Positions 1-40,020 of a DNA stretch of 64,000 nucleotides are shown here, piece by piece. Under the pieces are notes generated by a model. The model was not told the origin of the DNA, did no database searches, and worked only from the letters and a program-made list of their open reading frames with translations. The stretch comes from Amorphochlora amoebiformis (taxonomy: Eukaryota > Cercozoa > Chlorarachniophyceae), in the NCBI GenBank assembly GCA_054601695.1, contig BAAHQB010000027.1:806001-870000 (forward strand), read 5' to 3'. The translations under genes were made by a program, and so were the position numbers. The stretch's first letter is position 1; each line of letters begins with the position of its first letter.

Positions 1-39
1 ATATACACATACATAATATAATACATGTTTGTAGGTATG

Positions 40-76
<37 letters not shown>

Positions 77-145
77 GTATATATACATATAATATATAAT
101 ATAAAATATATATATATATATATATTATCCTATATTTTACACCAG

Positions 146-3632
<3,487 letters not shown>

Positions 3633-3726
3633 GCTAGATCCTCTCGCCGACCTCACGGTTATTATCATAAGTACATATGTTTCATATATATATATATAAT
3701 ATATTTACATATATACGAGTTACTAC

Positions 3727-3767
<41 letters not shown>

Positions 3768-3804
3768 GATAGATAGATAGATATAGATATGTGTACATAT
3801 ATAC

Positions 3805-3840
<36 letters not shown>

Positions 3841-3902
3841 GTATATAATATGTGTATATACATATGTATGTCATATGTAAATGTATAGATATAAAAATAT
3901 AT

Positions 3903-3933
<31 letters not shown>

Positions 3934-4042
3934 TATACATATATATAATATATATATTGTATATATATATATATATAATATAAATATATATGTATATATT
4001 ATGTACACGTATGTATGTATACGAACGTTGTCTGAGTACGCC

Positions 4043-4092
<50 letters not shown>

Positions 4093-4187
4093 TTGATATA
4101 AGTATGATTTCATTAACATACACACAGGGTCAAGAAGAAAAGGAACAAGAAGCAAAAGAACAAACTAAACCTGAACAATCCAGTATC

Positions 4188-4870
4188 ACCCTAACCCTAA
4201 CCCCCTAAATAGCCCCACAATATGGAGGATTCAATGGTCCTCGGAGTAAGACATGCTGAATAATCTGAGCCTAACCCCCTAACCCTAGCCCCCCCCAATC
4301 CCAACCCTTGGGTTAAGGTTGGGGTTCGGTTATGGTTTGGGTTGGGGTTAGTGTTGGGTTGGGTTTGAAGTTGGGTTGAGATTGGTTAAGGTTAGGGTTC
4401 GGGTATGGTTAGAGGTTAGGGTTAGGGTTGGGGTTTGCGCTAAGGTTGGGTTTGGGTTTGGGTAGCGTTAGTGTTAGGGTTAGGGTCAGATATAGCATTA
4501 GGGTTGGGGTCAAGAGTGTTCAGGTTAGTTGGGGCTAGGGTTAGGGTTAGGGTTTTGGGTTTGGCATACACCAAGAGTCGGAATTAGCGTTAGCGTTGGG
4601 TTGGGTTAGGGGTTATGGTGGTATGTTGGGTTAGGCTAGGGTTAAGGTTTTTTAGAGATAAGGTTGGGGATACGGTTGAGGTTGTTAGCATTGGATTGGG
4701 GTTAGGGTTGGCGTTTGGACAGCGTTCGAGCAGGGTTGGGATTTAGGATGGTGGAGTCAAGGTCAGGGTTGAGTTATAATGGGTAAGAGTCGGGTTAGCG
4801 TTTGGGTAGGTTTAGCGTTGGGGTTATGATTTGGGTTAGGGTTACCTCAAACTCTAACCCTAACCATAGT
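4188..4870. repeat. degenerate telomere-like repeat with strand switch
   Basis: The segment starts as CCCTAA-type repeats (4188-4318), then turns into TTAGGG/GGGTT-type variants up to about 4850, and ends in a short CCCTAA stretch at 4853-4866. Few perfect consecutive units remain, so this is an old interstitial array and not a chromosome end. It follows the 3' end of the first gene. Confidence 0.75.
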
Positions 4871-4966
4871 GGAGGCCAAGTCGGAAACTCGGAGGGCACG
4901 TGCCACCACAGCACCTGTGGAAGTGTACGTTCATTATGTAGATACCTACACATGTATGTATATATG

Positions 4967-5037
<71 letters not shown>

Positions 5038-5353
5038 TGAATATAAATATATATATATATAGTGTAAAAAATAAGGAAATGTATATACATATACATATAT
5101 ACATATATATATATATATATGTACACATGTATACATGTGTGCATACACATATAAAATATATGTAGATTTATGCATAAATATATATATACACACATACACG
5201 CTGTATAATACCCGGAGGGCACGGATCATCACAGCACCCTAAATGCGTGTGGAGTGTATGTGTATAAGTATGAGTATAATATAGGTGAGTGTGTTTATAT
5301 GTGTGAGTAGCATGAGATTGGGTTTTGTTTTTATGTGTATAGTCTGTATATGC

Positions 5354-5417
<64 letters not shown>

Positions 5418-5661
5418 CATATATATATATATATATATATATATTCATGGTGTGTGTGTGTGCTTCTAGTTACTTTAAATACAAAATAAATTAACACATA
5501 AAGTACATATATATACATATATATATACATATATATATATATGTATGTATGTATATATACATATATATATATATGTGGATGTTTAGTTTTGTAAATATGT
5601 ATATAGTGATATCACATATTGCGCCACTATATATTCATTATATACATCTATACATAATATA

Positions 5662-5695
<34 letters not shown>

Positions 5696-5803
5696 ATAAA
5701 TATATATACACACATGTATGTATATATATATATATGTGTGTGTGTGTGTATATATATTTATATATACATACATATATATGTACATGTTTATGTGTGTGCG
5801 TAT

Positions 5804-5859
<56 letters not shown>

Positions 5860-6075
5860 CATATTTATATATATATATATATATATATATGTAGGTGTGT
5901 GTGTGTGTGTAGTTTGTTTTTACGTACTATTAATATGGCATATAGCGTCACTAGAAATACATGAATAGAGTTATACGTGCATATCTTCTTTAAAGGTGTG
6001 TCTCTATTTGTATGAATAAGAAAGAAAGGTATATACAAGTATATATATATACATCATTATACAATATTCACATAT

Positions 6076-6159
<84 letters not shown>

Positions 6160-6234
6160 GTAATATGTATGTGTAATATATATACCTACACATATATATA
6201 ATATATATATAATATATATATATACATAATATAT

Positions 6235-6265
<31 letters not shown>

Positions 6266-6268
6266 AGA
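4871..6268. other. intergenic region with TA tracts and a short direct repeat
   Basis: This stretch is mostly (TA)n and (TG)n. Unique sequence at 4886-4920 recurs in altered form at 5210-5240: both read cggagggcacg followed closely by cacagcacc. I see no supported exon. The RING gene promoter should lie in its right half. Confidence 0.5.
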
Positions 6269-9222
<2,954 letters not shown>

Positions 9223-9970
9223 TTTGGAATCCACAACAGAAAACGGCAGCCACACATGGCTTACTATTTAAGCTCTAGTATTTTTCCTAGTGGGTCGTCA
9301 CTCTGGATCGACAAATAGAAGTGAAGACGGTCTGTCAACTTGTCTATCTTTTGTGGATGGTTGTTATCTATAGGCATGGACTATCATCTAGATTATAACG
9401 ATTACACTCGCCAAATGTTCTAGATGTTCTAGATGCGTAGATGTTCTATAGATCTATAGGTCAACAAGTGTTAAGGTTCAGCACAAGATCGAAGATGAGC
9501 TAGGCCCAACGGGCCGTGACGTCCAGATCGAGTAGATCTAGTACGTCTGTGGTAATCTAGGTGATCTAAGCAATGCTACATAGTCTAGATAGTTCTGAGA
9601 AGTTAACGTTATACTAATCATCGATATCTCCAGATCAGTCATGGGATCATTCTTCTAGTTATTTGCCAATGTTTTTCCTTCGTATACGTATCCTATGTAT
9701 CTGGTTTTAGTGATAAAGTTTTCTCGAGATAACTATGATTAAGGTTAAGGTTGGCAATGTATTATGGATCTTAGACGAGATCTAGGGTTACCCATTTCTA
9801 GATTTGCTATATACATATATATCATGTTATGTATACACATATATATATATATATATATATATCCTAGGGATGCCCTGATCGTGAAACTAACGTGCTTCAA
9901 GTTCATCAACAACTATCTAATCCTCTTCTACATCTATTTCTATACTTCAAATTTTCTGTAGATCCTGCCA
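9223..9970. other. convergent intergenic region
   Basis: Unique AT-rich DNA between the RING gene (+) and the MATH/BACK gene (-), with one short TA tract at 9834-9861. The motifs ctagatgttctagatg and related ctagat repeats recur at 9410-9450. It should hold both 3' untranslated regions. I see no coding exon. Confidence 0.5.
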
Positions 9971-21399
<11,429 letters not shown>

Positions 21400-21502
21400 C
21401 AACGGAAGACCAGAAACTTTGACCAAATCCAACGATGTAAAATAGTTAGGGATAACCATATATTGATGAAATCCAGTTTGTGAATTTAGTGAATGTATTT
21501 AC

Positions 21503-21570
<68 letters not shown>

Positions 21571-21591
21571 CATACATACACATACATACAC

Positions 21592-21659
<68 letters not shown>

Positions 21660-21726
21660 TCTGTGTGTCTGTGTGTATATGATATTCCCTTATTTAGTGA
21701 ATTTACTTACATTATATATATTTATT

Positions 21727-21777
<51 letters not shown>

Positions 21778-21784
21778 CATACAA

Positions 21785-21840
21785 ACATGTACATATATTG
21801 AAAACTAGCATACCGTGGCATTCAAACTTAGCATATATCG
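21785..21840 (+). repeat. left arm of 56-bp inverted repeat around a gene island
   Basis: The reverse complement of this segment matches 24719-24774 at 53 of 56 positions by eye. The shared core reads atatatgctaagtttgaatg and acggtatgctagtttt. The arms bracket the divergent gene pair and the last exon of the GT90 gene. Confidence 0.85.
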
Positions 21841-21939
21841 CGTATGTACAAACCAACCTATTTATATGTGTTACACATATATATCATACAACCTTCAAAA
21901 ATGCAATCACCACGAATACAGCACACCCAACAACCCTAT

Positions 21940-22821
21940 TCAAATCACCGTGTCCCAAGTATTCTTCTGCGGCCGTTCCATTGTCCGAATCTTGTGCTCC
22001 AAATCCCGACAAACGTCAATAACAGCTTCGCGCCCCCACTCTGTGCCTCTGACTTCTTCGTCTTCACCGATGTCCTTTGCATCCGCATCCAGCATCAGTT
22101 TGCGGTCTTGGATCAAAGTCTTGAGGGCTTGGACGTCGGGAAACTTCGCTTCGTCCTGGCTGTTAAGCTCGAGCGGATCCAAGGCCCCAGCAACGCACAA
22201 GCGGCTTATTGCTCCCTGAAAACAGGATGTAAGCAACAAATCCGTCCCCTAAATTTTCATCTTCTCTCTCCTCATTTTATCTTTTCCCCCCCTTCCTCTC
22301 GAACCTCGACATACCGTCTTCGGCATTTCAGACGCCGACTCAATACTTCCGCGCGTTTGCACCTCGGGCCCTCGCATGATCGGCATGGGCTGTGACAAAT
22401 CTTTCGATCTTCCATAGTGTCTACCCGGCGCATTGGAGTCGCGTACTGGGTTCGCTTCTCCTTCAGGTGCAAAGTCCGGATCCAGACGCGCCCGCTTGCT
22501 TGGCGGGCGATCTTGGTTTGACGAAGGCGGACGTTCCGCACGGATCGTCGGAGGTCGGGAATAGTGCTGGGAGTACGGACGGGGTTGGGCCTGGTAGTCC
22601 CGAACATCCAACCCATGCGGCGGGAACCGGGATGCAGGGAGGCGAGATGCAGTCGAATAGTGATGATCGTAAATTTGCTGCTCAGGGTAAATATCATAGG
22701 TTCGGTAGTAGTCGTGTGGAATGTATTCTGAATATGCGACATCTTGGTTCTGTGGGGGAAGGCATTTGGCCGGTACGCCGACATATTTGTTGTAGGGGTT
22801 GTAGCGTGGCCAGACGTTCAT
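21940..22821 (-). CDS. unrecognised Tyr/Pro-rich protein with basic motif
   Basis: Two exons, 22315-22821 and 21940-22215, joined by a 99-base GT-AG intron, give 260 residues. The first 150 residues are Tyr/Pro/Arg/Ser-rich and probably disordered ([25 protein letters not shown]), with a nuclear-localisation-like SKRARLD. The C-terminal 90 residues look folded and helical ([31 protein letters not shown]). The composition suggests a nuclear or RNA-associated protein, but I recognise no family. The ATG at 22821 lies 26 bases downstream of a perfect TATA box; a slightly longer frame upstream would cross that TATA box. Divergent from the V-ATPase gene, 109 bases apart. Confidence 0.72.
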
Positions 22822-22847
22822 TGTCAGACCACCTCTTGGCCACGGCG

Positions 22848-22859
22848 CTTTTATAAATA
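22848..22859. promoter_or_regulatory. overlapping bidirectional TATA boxes
   Basis: The - strand reads TATAAAAG at 22855-22848, 26 bases before the ATG of the minus-strand gene. The + strand reads TATAAATA at 22852-22859, 71 bases before the V-ATPase start. The two consensus boxes overlap by four bases in a 109-base divergent promoter. Confidence 0.6.
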
Positions 22860-22930
22860 TAAAAAAAGTTTTTCGTCTCAGTGGACACAGGCAGTGTCCC
22901 GCATATCTCGAACGCCGCGATTCGCACAGG

Positions 22931-24059
22931 ATGAACGAGAGCGAGGCCAAGAAGCAGGTACACAGACACTGGGATCACGGGAAAAGTCTTTAGTATGTGA
23001 TGAACTAGCCACCCACTTTAGCCTCGATTTTTTTTCGCGCGCAGATAGAGAATATGGTGAGGTTCATCGAGCAGGAGGCTCGGGAAAAGGCGGAGGAGAT
23101 CCTGGATCAGACCGAGCTGGAGCTCGAGACATGGAAGAACGAGTTTAAAACCACCAAAAGGTGAAATTTATACTCGTTTGTCAGATTTTTTTGACCTTTA
23201 CCCTTGCAGGGCGGAATGGAAAGCGCACTATGAGTCTGAGAAGAAGCGCAGGGAAGTTGCAGGGAAAATGTAATTCCAATCTAAAACCAAACTCCTCAAT
23301 CCTGAATCCTGTGAAGTTCTAGCATGTTCGATATTCTCATCTCACCAATGTTATGTGATCAGCGCCGAGTCAAAACTCAAGTACTCGGAGGACGAAAGGC
23401 TCATGAAAGAGCGACAGGACATCATGTTGAGTCTCAAGAGAGAAGCCCGTGAGAAGTTGTCTGCTACCATCAAATCCAAGAAAAGCGAGTATACAAAGCT
23501 GCTCGAGGATCTTTTGGTCGAGGTGGGAGATTAAGAGATACTCGTTCACGATTTCACTCAGGGAATGAACACAAAACAGGGGATGTTAAAGCTGATGGAA
23601 CCTCGCATCACTGTGCGGTGCGTCAAGGGCGATCAGTCGATTGTTCGAGGCCTACTGGGCAAGGCCAAGTCGCGCTTCACCGAGGAGATGCAGAAGACAT
23701 GCACCGAGTACAAAAGCAAATTCAATATGAACACGGACATCGCGCTAGACGCTACGCCCCTCAGCGATTCCTGGTGAGAGTTTTTATACATTCTAAAACT
23801 GCAATAGTAGTAGCATAACTGATTAGTTCTTCACAATAATCTTAGCATTGGAGGAGTTTGGGTGATGTCTGCCGCATACACAAGCCGTCCCGACGCGATC
23901 ATTGTCCGAAACTCCCTCGACGCGCGCCTGGAAACTTGCGTTGAAAACATAACCCCAGTTATTCGGGCTCTGATGTTCCCAGAGGATGAGCAGCGGGCCA
24001 AGGAGATCGCTGATTCTCGAGAGAAGGCCCTCGCGGCTATGGCGGCAGAGCATCATTGA
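22931..24059 (+). CDS. V-type proton ATPase subunit E
   Basis: Six exons (22931-22957, 23045-23160, 23210-23269, 23363-23522, 23562-23773, 23846-24059) give 262 residues in continuous phase. Subunit E forms part of the peripheral stalk linking the cytosolic V1 ATPase to the membrane V0 sector, which acidifies organelles. Evidence: the N-terminal long charged helix (IENMVRFIEQEAREKAEEI) typical of subunit E, a Lys/Glu-rich coil through about residue 120, and a C-terminal domain with EPRITVRCVKGD, SCIGGVWVMS and VRNSLDARLE, matching the family's conserved GG and N-L-xx-R-L positions. The length is slightly above the usual 225-235. Introns are only 39-93 bases and contain no TA array, unlike nearly every other gene here. 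Confidence 0.95.
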
Positions 24060-24304
24060 GCTCGTTACAATGATCATCACTTCACTGCCGCATGTGCGCG
24101 CCGCAATGTTTTGACAAAATTTAATTAATAGGGGCTCGTGATTCATTTTTAGATTTCGCTGTATCTTAGTTTACCTAGATATAAAGATACACATAATCGA
24201 GATAATCTAGATAATGTCAGTACTACACAGATTAGCCACAATTAATGCGTGTGTATTTATATTTATATTTTATGTGGTGTGTATATATATATTAATTATA
24301 TATA

Positions 24305-24344
<40 letters not shown>

Positions 24345-24392
24345 AGATATATATGTTATAATTGACTGAAATTATAAATCATAATCTTCAAT
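24060..24392. other. short convergent intergenic region
   Basis: AT-rich sequence between the V-ATPase stop and the stop of the minus-strand GT90 gene, with a TA tract at 24285-24355. It should contain both polyadenylation sites. I see no gene. Confidence 0.5.
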
Positions 24393-33190
<8,798 letters not shown>

Positions 33191-33280
33191 CTAAAATTTG
33201 AAATTTAAATCTATGTATGCAAAGGTATGGATGTACATAATTTATATATACATATATATATATATACATTGTCATATACA

Positions 33281-33311
<31 letters not shown>

Positions 33312-33329
33312 CATCAAGTATATGTATAT

Positions 33330-33374
<45 letters not shown>

Positions 33375-33418
33375 TGACACACACACACACACACACGAAC
33401 ACACATATAATTACATAA

Positions 33419-33449
<31 letters not shown>

Positions 33450-33478
33450 CATACATACAGAATATATATACATATATA

Positions 33479-33555
<77 letters not shown>

Positions 33556-33557
33556 AA

Positions 33558-33681
<124 letters not shown>

Positions 33682-34242
33682 CAACATACATACATACACA
33701 AATAAATGCACACACTCCTCCAAAATTACCGAAGGTTCCTGTGTAACCTGTTACGTAAGATGAAACTATAGGAGTGTACAAATACCGTGTAACAAGTTAC
33801 ACATTGATTTCGGTCTATGAGAACGTCTATTTATACATATTATTGGGCGTGTAAGATCGGCTGTGACAAGAAGTCTACTAACAGAATACGAATGTTCTCA
33901 CAGATTTTGAGCGCTTATGAAAATGCTGACATGTTTCGTGTATATCTTGTGTTTCACATATTTCAGAAGGTTATGAGCCCATGATTTCGCAGAATTTAGA
34001 GGCTAGACGATGTGTAACTGGTTATGCGGTCGGTGACACTCTCACACACGTCATTTAGTATATGGCTAGCATATTTACGTACGGTGTACGCTGTATATAT
34101 ATATATACATATATATTATAAATATTTAGATGTACATATATCTATTCCAATCTTTGAAAATAAGTCTAAGCATATTAACGTAAGGCAACCCTAATATGCC
34201 AAGGATTAAAACACACATACACACACAATCACACACACACAC

Positions 34243-34364
<122 letters not shown>

Positions 34365-34509
34365 TCGAATCTACCTTTTTCCAATCCTTGAGAATATGTC
34401 TAAGCATATTAACGTACGGTAAAAACAGCTCTATAGGTTCTAAACTGGACCCATGGGCATAAATTACCTAGTTCAATATATACATACATTATATCTGTTG
34501 TACATATGA

Positions 34510-34540
<31 letters not shown>

Positions 34541-34589
34541 TATATACATGTAAATGTATATATATGTATGTATATATATTTATTCATCC

Positions 34590-35130
34590 CTCTCTCTGGT
34601 TCCCTCTATCTTTCCCTTTCTCTCTCCCTCTCTCACTTTCTCATTATCTGTCTCTATATATTAATCATGTTATCGTTGATTCCAATGGCTTTTAGGGTAC
34701 ATATATGTCTCTCTCTATCCCTCTCAATTAAACCCCCTCTCTCTCTTTCTTTCTCTTTCTCTCTCTTTCTTTTTCTTTCTCTCTCTTTCTTTCTCTTTCT
34801 CTCTCTGTACATATACATGAAAGTACATAATGTTTGTATTCTCGATCGGTGTCTTATGCACGGATAAGTATGTTTTCATGTATACGTGTACCAGCTGGCG
34901 AATAGCTTCCCCATGATTTACTCATTCTTTTCTTTCTCTCTTTCTTTCTCTCTCTCTAGCTCTCTCCCTTTCCCTCTCTTATTCTCTATGTATCTCCTTA
35001 GTAATCTTGCTAGAGTACGTGTTTCTCTTTCTCTATATCTCCTCTCTCTCTCTCTCTCTCTCTCCTTTCTCTCTCCCTCTCTCCCTCTCACCCATTTCCC
35101 CCCTCTCAATTCCCTTTCTTCACCCGCTCT
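34590..35130 (+). repeat. polypyrimidine CT-rich block
   Basis: Repeated ctctct, tttctctttct and ccctct motifs interrupted by short unique pieces; attccaat occurs at both 34680 and 35168. Confidence 0.75.
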
Positions 35131-35278
35131 ATATTTCTTTTTGTGTATTCTCACCTTGTTATTTATGATTCCAATCAGCGGTAGGGATAGGTTTAGGCGT
35201 GAGGGCGATAAAGGTGCGCGAACACTCCAGTAACCTATATATATATATATGTATATGTATATGTATATGTATAAACTC

Positions 35279-35315
<37 letters not shown>

Positions 35316-35404
35316 ATCCAAAGGTATATATATATATATATGTACATATGCTCTCTCTCTATATATACATATACATATGTTGATATATACATATACACAC
35401 ACAG

Positions 35405-35437
<33 letters not shown>

Positions 35438-35438
35438 C

Positions 35439-35471
<33 letters not shown>

Positions 35472-35528
35472 TTTAATACTACCAGTCTGGAGATTAACAA
35501 GCTTTCTTATGTTCTTATCTCGTTCTAA

Positions 35529-35597
<69 letters not shown>

Positions 35598-35644
35598 ATG
35601 TATATATATATATATATTAAATATATATATATATATAATATATA

Positions 35645-35700
<56 letters not shown>

Positions 35701-35827
35701 ACATGCATGCATATGTGAACAATATTTGGTATGAATACACGTAGTATGTATGTAAACATAAATATAGATTAAATATATATATTGTTCTATATATATATAT
35801 ATATTTATATATGCATATATGTGCATA

Positions 35828-35892
<65 letters not shown>

Positions 35893-36011
35893 TACGGATA
35901 TATTTGTATACATATATACTTATCCATTTTAAGTTTTATATTTACATTATGTAAATGTACTTCGCGTATATATATATATGTATGTATATGTATATATATA
36001 TATACATTTAA

Positions 36012-36050
<39 letters not shown>

Positions 36051-36059
36051 ATTATATAT

Positions 36060-36099
<40 letters not shown>

Positions 36100-36130
36100 G
36101 TATGTATATTATGTAAGTATGTATGTTTTA

Positions 36131-36322
<192 letters not shown>

Positions 36323-36325
36323 AAA

Positions 36326-36356
<31 letters not shown>

Positions 36357-36450
36357 AATAAATAATATATATATATATATATATACATTATAAATATACA
36401 TATAATATACATGAGAGATATATATTATTATGCATATATACATGCATAAC

Positions 36451-36501
<51 letters not shown>

Positions 36502-36508
36502 TTATATA

Positions 36509-36609
<101 letters not shown>

Positions 36610-36614
36610 GTATA

Positions 36615-36685
<71 letters not shown>

Positions 36686-36744
36686 TATGTATATATATAT
36701 ATATGTATATATATATATGTGTGTGTATATATGTGTATATGTAT

Positions 36745-36794
<50 letters not shown>

Positions 36795-36797
36795 TAT

Positions 36798-36838
<41 letters not shown>

Positions 36839-36874
36839 TAAATAAATACATATATGTATATATATATATATATT

Positions 36875-36916
<42 letters not shown>

Positions 36917-36917
36917 T

Positions 36918-36976
36918 ATGTAGAAGTCGACACAACGAGTCGTCAAGTCTTACGGGCAAGTTCACATCAGCACATT
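36918..36976 (-). repeat. right arm of inverted repeat around a pure TA tract
   Basis: Partner of 36131-36192; differs by a small gap near the gtcgac end and a few substitutions at the outer end. Confidence 0.85.
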
Positions 36977-36979
36977 AGG

Positions 36980-37010
<31 letters not shown>

Positions 37011-37018
37011 TACATATG

Positions 37019-37050
<32 letters not shown>

Positions 37051-37115
37051 ATGTATGTATATATATGTGTACATTATGTATATATGTATATATATATATA
37101 TATATATATGTACAT

Positions 37116-37174
<59 letters not shown>

Positions 37175-37830
37175 TTATGTATATATACATATATATTTAT
37201 ATACATATCCATATATATATACATGAAACTACAACTCCATGCATACATAATACACACGCGCACACACATGCATACACACATTCATGCACATCTTTAGTAC
37301 CTTTAATACGAAAATAACGATAATAAAAATCACCCCCAACGGTCCAATCTTTGATGCGATCCGGCTTAACGCGCAGTTACGAATGTTAACGTACATGTAA
37401 CACATGTTACGGAACATGTAACGCACTACTTGCAAACCCCATAACCCATAGACCCTCCCGCGAGAGGGTGGGGGGTCAGGGCTTGTCATAGTTCTGAGGA
37501 TGTTTTTTTGTTTTGCGAAAGCGTGAAGTGAATATTTTTGTATTTTCATCTCAATTTGGTCGAAAAATTAATTACAAGGGAATAGAAATGCTCTAGATGC
37601 ACACATACTCGTTATATATGCATATGCAACGCACACATGTACACACGCGAACATACATGTACAAGGAAGGAAGAACCAAGCCCGCGCGTCTTTTGAGAGT
37701 TTTAGAGCGTTGAATACCTGGTCAACCATCGAGGCTCATTGGTATATTGCTTACTATCTTCTCATATTGATTCTAGATATGTGAATATTATGATATTTGA
37801 TATGGAGACATATCCAGACCTTACACGTGT

Positions 37831-38414
37831 ATGCGACTCCATGGAGTCATAAAAAAAGCTCTTCTCAGCTTCGGGTGGCTTCTGGTAGGAGGGTTCAGGT
37901 GCGGAGAGGAAAGGAAAGAGGAGGTATCATCTAAATCTTTCTTCTTCTCTTTATCATTCTCATTTCCTGTTTATTTGGGGTCATTCCTTGGGAAAAAATC
38001 TTCGGGGTTGAAGCTTGGAGTGAAATCGAGGTGAGAAAATTCGGAAATTCTGAGGACAAGGGGATGCATTTGAATAGAAAACCAACATGATGCAGACGTT
38101 TGAGTATGCACAAATATATGAAAATATATATGCATCTGTATATTCACATATATGTCTCGAATAATCAGATATGCGTGTCTCAGAATCCGAAAATACGACG
38201 GAGTACAACCGGACATAATCCTAACTCTAAGTAAATCCTAAACTTGAATAAGTCCTAACTTATCGAACCCTAATCCTACCAAAAATTGTTATCTAAACAA
38301 TCCAGATCCCATTAGATGATGAGGGATTTTATTCAGTGACAACAGAGGGACTGGCAAACCACTACACATGGTATCACAAAGTGATAGATACACACACATA
38401 CACACATATATATG

Positions 38415-38450
<36 letters not shown>

Positions 38451-38532
38451 TGTGTATAGATGTATGATATGTATATACATATGTAATATATATATATATA
38501 TATATATATAAATATATGTGTATATACATACT

Positions 38533-38564
<32 letters not shown>

Positions 38565-38577
38565 TATTATACATTTT

Positions 38578-38669
<92 letters not shown>

Positions 38670-39165
38670 TGTGTATTACCTATATATATATTATATGTAA
38701 TATATTTATTATTTAAACATACAATACAATTCAGTAATCGCTATCGACACTAATCCTAACCGCCTTGAAGTGCTGAAACACAACCCTAAGGGTAACATGT
38801 TATCCCACTGTTCCTTCCAATATTATTTATCCTAATTTTCCTTCCGAATCTTTTGTCTCTCTTTCATTTTTTTTTCTCTTTCTCTCATTTTTTTTCTTTC
38901 TTTCTCTCTCTCTTTCTCACTCTATCTATCTATCTATCTCTCTCTCTATGTGTGTGTACTCTCTCTATATCTCTTCTATATACATATATATTCATATATA
39001 TATATATATATATATATCTTCTATGTATATATATATTCATATGTATTATGTATATATATATGTATATTTTAACTCTCAATGGATTTAGATGTATACAAAT
39101 ACAGATTATATCTCCATAGACTTGCATATACATGTACGTTAATATATATATATATATATATATAT

Positions 39166-39206
<41 letters not shown>

Positions 39207-39351
39207 TATATATCCAACTTCTATTTTTTTCTGTAGGTGAAAATTTGAAGATAGGGGGGATAGCAAAACGAACGTAAAGCTGGGCATGTCGAAAGATTTG
39301 AGGACAGAAACGAGATTCACGGTTATGGGTGCAGCTCCAGACCCTGGTAAT
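37831..39351 (+). pseudogene. TGS1-like (cap N2-methyltransferase) fragments
   Basis: Two good exon-like islands: 38306-38380 encodes IPLDDEGFYSVTTEGLANH, close to the D-E-E-G-W/F-Y-S-V-T-P-E signature of trimethylguanosine synthase. 38735-38791 encodes [16 protein letters not shown], like motif II of that family (AIDIDP...A.HNA). The expected cofactor motif between them (D-x-F-C-G-x-G-G-N) is absent; only TA and GA microsatellite separates them, and their phases (0 then 1) do not fit. No PPW catalytic motif was found downstream. 39226-39351 is another open island with a strong acceptor. A possible start exon with a hydrophobic stretch is 37831-37923. Either a decayed gene or one with exons I failed to see. 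Confidence 0.4.
38853..38950 (+). repeat. CT-rich polypyrimidine tract
   Basis: tttctctctc and tatctatctatc repeats between the TGS1-like islands. Confidence 0.75.
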
Positions 39352-40020
39352 GCAGGGTGAAAAGATTATCGAGGTGTAGTATCTAGAATAAGTTGATCTT
39401 TATGCTGATATCGATTATTTCATACTTTTACATATTGTCGATTTTCTCAATCTTGCCTTTAGATGTAATATATAAATGACTAGTAACAGAGAGTGTCTAG
39501 AAAGTGTCCATTTTACGACTGAGTTTTCTGTAAAACTAGAAAGATTATGCACGTTCGATGCTCTAGATGTCAGATCTAGGTTATGCGACCCAGTCTATAT
39601 TACATACCCAGTCTATATTACATGTACGGTAAGCTATAGTTTCGCAGCAAAATGCTGAACTTCAATGTGATCATATGTATTGCATCTCTAATCTGGGGAG
39701 TTTTAGATGATGTGCACGCTAGGCTACGTATACATACTATCTGGGGCTGGGCTTCGTGCATACATAATCAATACATATGCGTATCTAAGTTTACGTGACT
39801 GTACATCCTATGACCAACACATGGCACATGCATACGCACGTACTGAAAGGTGTACGTACCACGCGCGTATCGTACCTACTTATACATTGCTACGTATACT
39901 AGATGCAGACATTACCGCGCGGAAGCATACGCATACGTACGTGCGCGTTGTACATGTACATGTACTGCAGCAAACCATTGAAATATTTGCTTCTGCAATA
40001 GACCATAGTATCTTAAGTTT
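39352..40020. other. unique AT-balanced intergenic DNA
   Basis: No supported exon. A short direct repeat, cccagtctatattacat, occurs at 39590 and 39608. The right part grades into acgta-rich sequence that leads into the 14-bp satellite. Confidence 0.45.

Noticed and set aside
4188-4870. True chromosome end (telomere)
   Set aside because: The repeats are degenerate, switch strand, and genes lie on both sides.
37229-37549. Minus-strand open frame of about 106 codons with a hydrophobic C-terminal stretch
   Set aside because: No splice partners, no homology recognised, and the sequence contains the palindromic GTAAC repeats; it may be chance.
37965-38033. Plus-strand exon encoding WEKIFGVEAWSEIE before a GTGAG donor
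   Set aside because: It looks coding and would be in phase with 38306-38380, but there is no AG acceptor upstream within its open frame.
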